64,000 bases of DNA from Paroedura picta (taxonomy: Eukaryota; Chordata; Lepidosauria; Squamata; Gekkonidae): the NCBI RefSeq assembly GCF_049243985.1, contig NC_135379.1, positions 30,947,001 to 31,011,000 on the forward strand, read 5' to 3'. The position numbers were made by a program, and so were the translations under genes. Below the pieces are notes generated by a model. That model made no database searches. It was not told where the DNA came from and worked only from the letters and a program-made list of their open reading frames with translations. Shown piece after piece: positions 58,731 to 64,000 of the stretch; position 1 is the first letter of the stretch, and each line of letters starts with the position of its first letter.

Positions 58731-60480
58731 TCAGGAGAAGCTCTTCTTTGAACAATAACAAATCCAGCAAGTTCAAAAGATGCAGGATTTTCAGCCAATA
58801 AGCTATACCAACAGACACCATTTGATGTTTTTAATGCTACTAAGACAGCATTTCCCAAATAACACTGATGAAAAATATTGTTGAACAAACAGCTCACAGT
58901 TAAAGCAGGGGGTTCTAAGGATCCCACTTGGTTTTTTTCCCCTTAATTCTCTATTAAGTTGTACCTGGTAAAGAAAAGCCAACCCAGCCAACATTTTGAC
59001 AGAGAGACAGCAAGTGTGATGGAATGCCCAGCAGAGTCTGCTGGAGAATATCTGAATTGCTCCAGAAGGCATTTCTAAGCAGCAAATTTGCTTGAAGTGA
59101 TTGCGTTCTTTTAAAAGGTCAGTGGGCCTCCACATTCATCACCGTTGCTACCTCATGCCACATTGCACCATTCACAAATCCTATACAATGAATTATGAGG
59201 AGAATTATTCTCCATCTGGTTTTGGTTGAGTGAGAAGCAAAAAACACCACCCCTTACATTTTTCTTTTACACCCTTTAAAGGTAATGTGTGCTTAATTCC
59301 AGAAAAAAAATTAAGGGGATATTCAACCTTTCCCACAAAATACCAAACATTTCACTGTAACAAACATCTTTCCAGTATTCTTTCCCAACATCAATTACCT
59401 TAGGAGAGACGAGGGCATCCAAGCTGCGCGGCACAAGCAACGAGGATGTTTCAGCCTGGCCTGGTCCCTTTATCCCGAAGCACACAAAGCATCTTGAGGG
59501 ATTTCCAGGAACCTGGCCACATTTTCTGGTTTGGTTTGGGAGGCACTAGCAAAAGACACACTAGTCTGGTGAAGTCAGCATCTGACTCCCAAAATTTTGC
59601 TGGTCTTTAAGGTGATGTTGAAGTCCTGGTTTATTCTGTGTTTGGTCTTATACTGGGTCAGATAGGAGACCTCCTAGGAATCTCACATAAGCCACAGGTT
59701 TCACAAAGGAAGAAACGTGGGATGTAACTGAAATACGTTACATTAAAATTGTGGGCTACATCATTCAACTTGGGGTGTACAAAAGTGTCTTCTTTGTCAC
59801 AATGACCATCCAATGAAATACGTGAAAATGCAGTTCTGGGAAGACCTGCAGTGCCCATCCAAAGCAGCTGAGCCAAATGTTTGGCTGAGAAATTTATTTG
59901 GCTAAAAGTGTGCTTTGAAGTGGGGAGGATGCCCTCTGAAACTCTCTTCCCCCACAACACTTACTCCTTTAACAGCAGCCTCAATTAGCTCCCATACTGG
60001 CGCCTTTGTGTTTTTATTAGGCCTGTTTCTTTCTTAATTCTCTTCCTTCAAACGAAATGTCACTAAGGTCATACAAATGGAAAACACAACAAGGGAAGTG
60101 ACTCTCAATGTATGTTTGTGTCGGGTGTCCTCACTAACCTCTGCATGCAGCCAAATCTCACTGGCTTAAGGACAATGGGACCATTTGCAGGAAGAGCTCC
60201 CAGTGGAGGAGGGGAGCCAGAAGCAATACAACAGCCAATCAGGGGTGCAAAGAGACATGGCTGTACAGTGGTGTTGCAAGCCATGGAGATGTATGCGCCT
60301 GACAACATATCCCCAAAGCGATTGCCAAAAAGGAACACGCAAGATTATTGTTGCTCCAGGGGACAATATAATTAAAAACATCTGAAGCGCCACAAGCTAA
60401 GTTTAACTATTGTATGACCTTATACTCTGTCAAGAGATTCCTTAGTAAGCTGAAGTTGGTCCTTAAATATAAAAAATGTC
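58731..60480. other. Intergenic 3' of the CPVL remnant
   Basis: Searched by eye on the minus strand for the last two CPVL exons and none found. A GGTCTTTAAGG repeat fragment lies at 59590-59625. Confidence 0.45.
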
Positions 60481-60520
60481 CCTTGAAAAAGCTATAAGGC
60501 GAAACACGTCGAGATTTGTG
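60481..60520 (+). other. GGCGAAACACGTCG motif, possible Penelope-like remnant
   Basis: CCTTGAAAAAGCTATAAGGC then GAAACACGTCGAG resembles the TGAAGAAGC...GCGAAACGCGT words found in many vertebrate repeats, some of which belong to Penelope-like elements carrying hammerhead ribozyme motifs. The CTGATGA core is not intact here, so activity is unlikely. Confidence 0.25.
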
Positions 60521-60665
60521 TGAAAAAAGAATAAAAGAAATACTGAAACTGAAGAGAGACGACTCTATATAAGTCTAATTCAGATATTTTATTGCCATAT
60601 TGGTTTCCCAGTGTGTCTGTATTATTCTATAAGAGGTGGAGGTTGGCAGATGATTACTCACCCTG

Positions 60666-60843
60666 ACCGTTTACGCACTGGAGGTTTCATGCCGGCTGCA
60701 GGCTGGAGTTTTAGTCCTGGCATGTTACCCCACCTCTTCCTGCACCCACATGGGGGAGCATTTGGCCCCGTGCACCTCATCCGCCCCCGATTTGTGCTCC
60801 TGCATGGGAGCTGGGGCAGTGAAGTTCCCAGGGCATAAACAGT
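60666..60843. mobile_element. Short TIR element (MITE) in the CPVL exon edge
   Basis: A 178-base element with inverted ends (ACCGTTTACGCACTG and GGGCATAAACAGT) closely matches a second copy at 26335-26513, whose ends are a near-perfect pair (ACCGTTTATGCACTGG / CCAGTGCATAAACGGT). It has no coding capacity, so it is a non-autonomous DNA transposon. Flanking 8-mers are too diverged to fix the target duplication; they resemble the donor-site bases on the two sides. Confidence 0.8.
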
Positions 60844-60847
60844 CCCC

Positions 60848-60910
60848 ATAATTATCCCTTAGAACAGCTAACCATGGCTTGATTGTCTTCATGGCATCTT
60901 CAAACAAATA
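60848..60910 (-). pseudogene. CPVL: CPVL exon remnant 3, hemmed in by two insertions
   Basis: 21 codons read YLFEDAMKTIKPWLAVLRDN plus Y, matching human YLREDTVQSVKPWLTEIMNN plus YK. The human exon ends close to this point. Here the next bases belong to a terminal-inverted-repeat element (60666-60843), and beyond that element a CAGG/GTGAGT donor-like sequence appears at 60665-60655. On the other side a tRNA-derived SINE starts at 60911, so the CCACAG acceptor now seen is SINE sequence. Reading through the element meets a stop inside it. Confidence 0.82.
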
Positions 60911-61055
60911 CTGTGGCTCAGTGTGAGAGCCTCTGCTTGGCCTGGTTCAATTCCCGGCATCTCCAGTTGAAAGGACTAGGCAGGAGGGGATGGGAAGACC
61001 CTTTCCTGTCTGAGACCTCAGAGAGCTGTGGGTCTCAACTACAGACCCATTGTTG
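60911..61055 (+). mobile_element. tRNA-derived SINE (GTGGCTCAGTG head) abutting the CPVL exon
   Basis: A head with B-box-like GGTTCAATTCCCGGCATCTC is followed by the AAAGGACTAGGCAG-type body and the CCTGTCTGAGACC segment, as in the copies at 8395-8654 and 9934-10110. It is a retroposed SINE and not a tRNA gene, since no cloverleaf continues beyond the head. Confidence 0.7.
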
Positions 61056-62021
61056 GAGGTCAAGTTCCCAACACGGATAGATTTTCATACTTCTGCCAAT
61101 GGAAACAACATTCCAAAATATTTCTGATCAGCCACTTCCTGGAAGGAGGGAGGTTAGGCAGGAAGGAAAGTTAGGGAGGAAGAAAGAAAAAGTGAAAAAA
61201 GCATACATGAAGTCAACACAATTAAATTATATGCCCAAATTACCCATCCACATAACTTTTTTCAGCAGCTAAGCATGCAAAGTCCATCATTAAGTGGAGA
61301 AATGTCTTAACTGACCCCTGCTATTTCATGTTGAAGCAATTTAATGCATTCAAACCTATTTGTTTCATAATGAGGGTGGGGGAAGGAGGAACACAGCAGG
61401 TCATGAAAACTGGTGGCACTTGGTAATCCAACAGAGGAGAAAGACAAACTGTTTGGTGCTGGGGAAACAATGCAGCCAGATTAATGTTTCGCTGCCTGGA
61501 CAGTGTGAATTTGTATTGAACAACATTCAAGGCAGGCAAATGTGAGCACATTCCATTAAAAAACTCCTTCACATTACAATATTTTCCTTAAGAACATCCA
61601 AACAGCTCTGCTCAATCAAGTATCAGCAGTGGTGGCCAGTCGAGTGCCCCCACAAAGCCCCTAAGAAGGGTTTGAAAGCGACTGTTTGTCCTTGCTGTTT
61701 GTCCTCAAACACTTGATCTCAAAGCACATTGCCTTTCAACACAGAGATCCATCTTAGCTATCAGGACTTAAAAAGGTAGACAGCCCCAGCCTCCAAGAAA
61801 CAAAGGCATAGCCCCCTCCTTTCTGCAGGAGCATGGGGCTTATTCTGCCCATAGCAAGCACAGAGTGGGATATGCAAGGACAGAAGATGCTACTGCACAG
61901 TGCTAGAAGTTCAATTCCCCCTTATTTCTCCCAGGCAGTAGGTGCATAATTGTTTTAAGTCAAAAAACAAAAACAAAAGAGGCTTTCCCCCCAACACACT
62001 AAATCCACTTATGTTAGTTAC
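61056..62021. other. Intron of the CPVL remnant
   Basis: No exon-like or repeat sequence identified between the second and third CPVL remnants. Confidence 0.5.
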
Positions 62022-62191
62022 CAATTTGCCAAATATTTTTGATGTTGATGCCCCGCATATCAGGATTTCCAGAATGTACAGCAACCTGCAGCCTTTACCT
62101 GGCCCTGCAAGAAGTAGTTGGTATACCCTGTAACATTCTGAGTATAGGAAGGGCTTCCAGCTTCATCCCCATTCATAAGAACATCAAACAC
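62022..62191 (-). pseudogene. CPVL: CPVL exon remnant 2 (internal deletion and frameshift)
   Basis: After a CCCCACAG acceptor the exon reads VFDVLMNGDEAGSPSYTQNV then TGYTNYF, continuing EAFE of the preceding exon in phase 0 (human EAFEILDKLLDGD and SYFQNVTGCSNYY). From about 62085 the family resemblance resumes one frame over as VAVHSGN, where human has QAIHVGN. The stretch between is about 16 residues shorter than in human, so a deletion of roughly 47 bases removed the CTEPEDQLYYVKFLSLPE region. A possible donor GTAACT follows at 62021. The intron to the upstream exon is 1309 bases. Confidence 0.8.
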
Positions 62192-63500
62192 CTGTGGGGA
62201 AAAGAACCGCGAACAGGAATGAAGAACAAACCACAGAGCTTACCTTTCTGGGTACTGACCATGTTATTGTTCCTAATGGTTTCTAAAAGAGGCAGAAGAT
62301 TTTACGCAATTCTATCTTCCATGACTAAACAGCTGCACGATGGAGCACACAACAGGCAGGCCATACCAAGTGGATGGATTTGCTCTGTGTTCCAGGAGTT
62401 GAGTTACCCTTACCAGGGGGAAAGGAACCCGGCACCCATCCTCCACCAAGCAAGTTGGAAAAAAGAAGTCCTCTTCACCTGTAAGCTTGGGAATCCACAT
62501 ACCTTGCTGAATCATTCACTGCTTCTCTTCATTCTTCTTTAAGCTAGAGGGATCCTTCTCCATAGGCAATGCTTGTGAAATTAGTGAATATTCAGGACAA
62601 AATTAGTGTTGTGAACCCTTGCTAAGGGCAGGATGTCAAAGTAAGGTGACCAGATTGTCCCACTTTTGGAGAGACATCTGGGGGTACCTGGCAAATTGTA
62701 CTTCTGTTGAAATTAAAAATATATATATTACAATACTATTTTTGCGTTCTATGCATTCTATGAAACTTTTTGTTGCTCCATATAGACCAAATTTTTAATC
62801 AAGAACCTCTCCGGTCAATGGTGTCCTGCTTTACCAATGTTAAAATCTGGTCACCTTAAACAAATGGATCAGTGATAGATATGCATTTTTAAAAGCTCAT
62901 CTCTTAAACCAGGGAGAAAACTTCATTTTAACAATCACAGCATGTTTAGAAACGCTAGTCTGGAACCCAATTTGATTAGAAGCATGATATACTGTAGCAG
63001 GATCCACTGAAAATGCCAGTCAGCAATGGGGTGGGTATATGCTTCCCTGCACATACACACACACACACACACACAGTCTTCATTTGGCAAAAAACTGAAA
63101 CTATTATCCATGGCTATAAAGGGTTTTGTGCATGTGTTTTAGCATATGCAACATGTTCCAGGATTGCATTTCTCCTGATTTCCTGGGGATAAGCTAACCC
63201 TTTGGGCACACAAGCATGGGCTTAGAGAAACTAAAGCAATTCATGAAAGAGATGCTTGTGTAAACATACACTAAGGCACTCCAGTTTGAAAAGAGGCCAA
63301 GGTAAATTCTGCAGAAATGTTGGACGGCTATTTTTCTCCCCTATTATTCTCCTCTTTTTTTACCCCCTTTCTGCTGCAATATAATGGACATGTTTTCCAC
63401 CACCAAGCTTCTGACCCCCATTCTGCTTCCTCCTGACCCCTTGACTCTGCTCAGATGGTTTTAATTGCTGAAGGCCAGCATGTGGGTCTCTAATACATAC
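62192..63500 (-). other. Intron of the CPVL remnant (GT-AG)
   Basis: 1309 bases from GTATGT to CCCCACAG on the minus strand, with an AC microsatellite at 63055-63075. Nothing else recognised. Confidence 0.75.
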
Positions 63501-63632
63501 TTCAAAGGCTTCTCTCCATTTCTTCTGCCAAATATAGATTGCTCCCAGATCAGTCTGCCGCTGGACGTACTCCCTCTGCTTCTCATCCACCAAACCAATT
63601 TGATACAAGAATTATGCATAGCCACCCAACAT
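63501..63632 (-). pseudogene. CPVL: CPVL exon remnant 1 (44 codons, in-frame stop)
   Basis: The exon reads MLGGYA*FLYQIGLVDEK and ends KKWREAFE, against GGYAEFLYQIGLLDEK and NWFEAFE in human CPVL from memory. It is bounded by a good acceptor (pyrimidine tract, then ACAG) and a donor GTATGT, phase 0 at the 3' end. Codon 7 is TAA (plus-strand 63612-63614) where the family has Glu, so one substitution explains the stop. The splice sites still look usable, which suggests the decay is not very old or that this stop is one of several hits. Confidence 0.88.
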
Positions 63633-64000
63633 CTGTACAGAAGGAACACAGAAACTGACCTGGACAGTATCAGTGAAGACTGTGCTCTACAATACCATTT
63701 TAATTTTTAAAAAATGAAAGCCAGGCATTCGTCTGAGAGATGTATATGGCATTTGTAGTAGATTCCTAAAGCTGCCTTAAAACTTCAGTGGGATTAAAGC
63801 AGCTAAACTCTATGTAATTAATTTCCTAAACTGATGTTCAGGAGCATGTGGCAAAAATTAATTGTGTTTGGTAGAATAATTAGGAAGTAATTTGGGACAG
63901 GGCTCTTTTGCTCTTTAGGGCTGGAGAATCACATGCTACTTAGATCTGAAAAACACTAAAAATATACATAGACAGCATAGCATTTCCGGGTCACAGAGAC
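63633..64000 (-). other. Upstream CPVL intron, cut by the window edge
   Basis: Begins with the acceptor of exon remnant 1 (CTGTACAG). No further exon seen before the end. Confidence 0.5.

Larger units (their letters stand above)
60659..63632 (-). pseudogene. CPVL: Remnant of CPVL (vitellogenic-like serine carboxypeptidase), 3' part
   Basis: Three stretches in the right order and strand match the C-terminal half of CPVL, a secretory/lysosomal serine carboxypeptidase (peptidase S10). Exon remnants: 63501-63632, 62022-62191 and 60848-60910. CPVL lies next to TRIL in human on the same strand, which supports orthologous position. The copy looks dead. The first exon has an in-frame TAA, the second has lost about 16 residues and shifted frame, and the third has a transposon over its donor side and a SINE directly against its acceptor side. 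Exons for the catalytic Asp (NGQLD region) and His (GGGHILPYDQ region) were looked for by eye down to TRIL and not found. The 5' exons, including the catalytic Ser, would lie beyond the window. It could be a lost orthologue or a decayed tandem copy of a live gene further right. Confidence 0.85.

Noticed and set aside
38736-60480. Final CPVL exons (NGQLDIIV and GGGHILPYDQ regions)
   Set aside because: Looked for by eye on the minus strand and not found; a translated search is needed to be certain.
62312-62515. 67-codon minus-strand frame in the CPVL intron
   Set aside because: Does not match CPVL in any frame and lies between two recognisable CPVL exons.

Overview
The window is vertebrate nuclear DNA, almost certainly from a squamate reptile, possibly a gecko. 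It has one dense intronless host gene, very sparse coding, and old retroposons throughout. The repeats are typical of squamates: CR1 and L2-like LINE ends, a probable BovB fragment, Sauria-type SINEs ending in an ACCTTTA-like tail, other tRNA-headed SINEs with an L2-like (TTC)n tail, 5S rRNA-derived SINEs, and many short hAT-like elements with 8-bp target duplications. The species call is inference. Protein and repeat comparisons were made from memory without a database.

Layout. 1-13.6 kb is repeat-rich flank; its part nearest the gene probably holds the TRIL 3' UTR, plus a short decayed copy of a TRIL leucine-rich-repeat segment at 13150-13216. 13614-15905 (minus) is the complete single-exon TRIL gene (763 codons), with a CpG-rich promoter to about 16.64 kb. 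16.7-60 kb is intergenic. It holds a minisatellite of about 12 units (35253-37679) bracketed by two hAT-like copies and split by a CR1 insertion, several foldback elements, nested SINE/LINE insertions and a possible fossil solo LTR. 60.66-63.63 kb (minus) holds three exon remnants of CPVL, a serine carboxypeptidase gene. They have an in-frame stop, a frame-shifting internal deletion, and a transposon and a SINE abutting both ends of one exon.

How the genes relate. TRIL and CPVL are neighbours on the same strand in human, so orientation and order fit conserved synteny. TRIL looks functional. The CPVL copy seen here does not, and I could not find the exons carrying its catalytic Asp and His between the remnants and TRIL. 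No operon, CRISPR array, RNA gene or novel multi-gene system is visible. The most distinctive points are the CPVL decay, the TRIL fragment, and the hAT-bracketed minisatellite.
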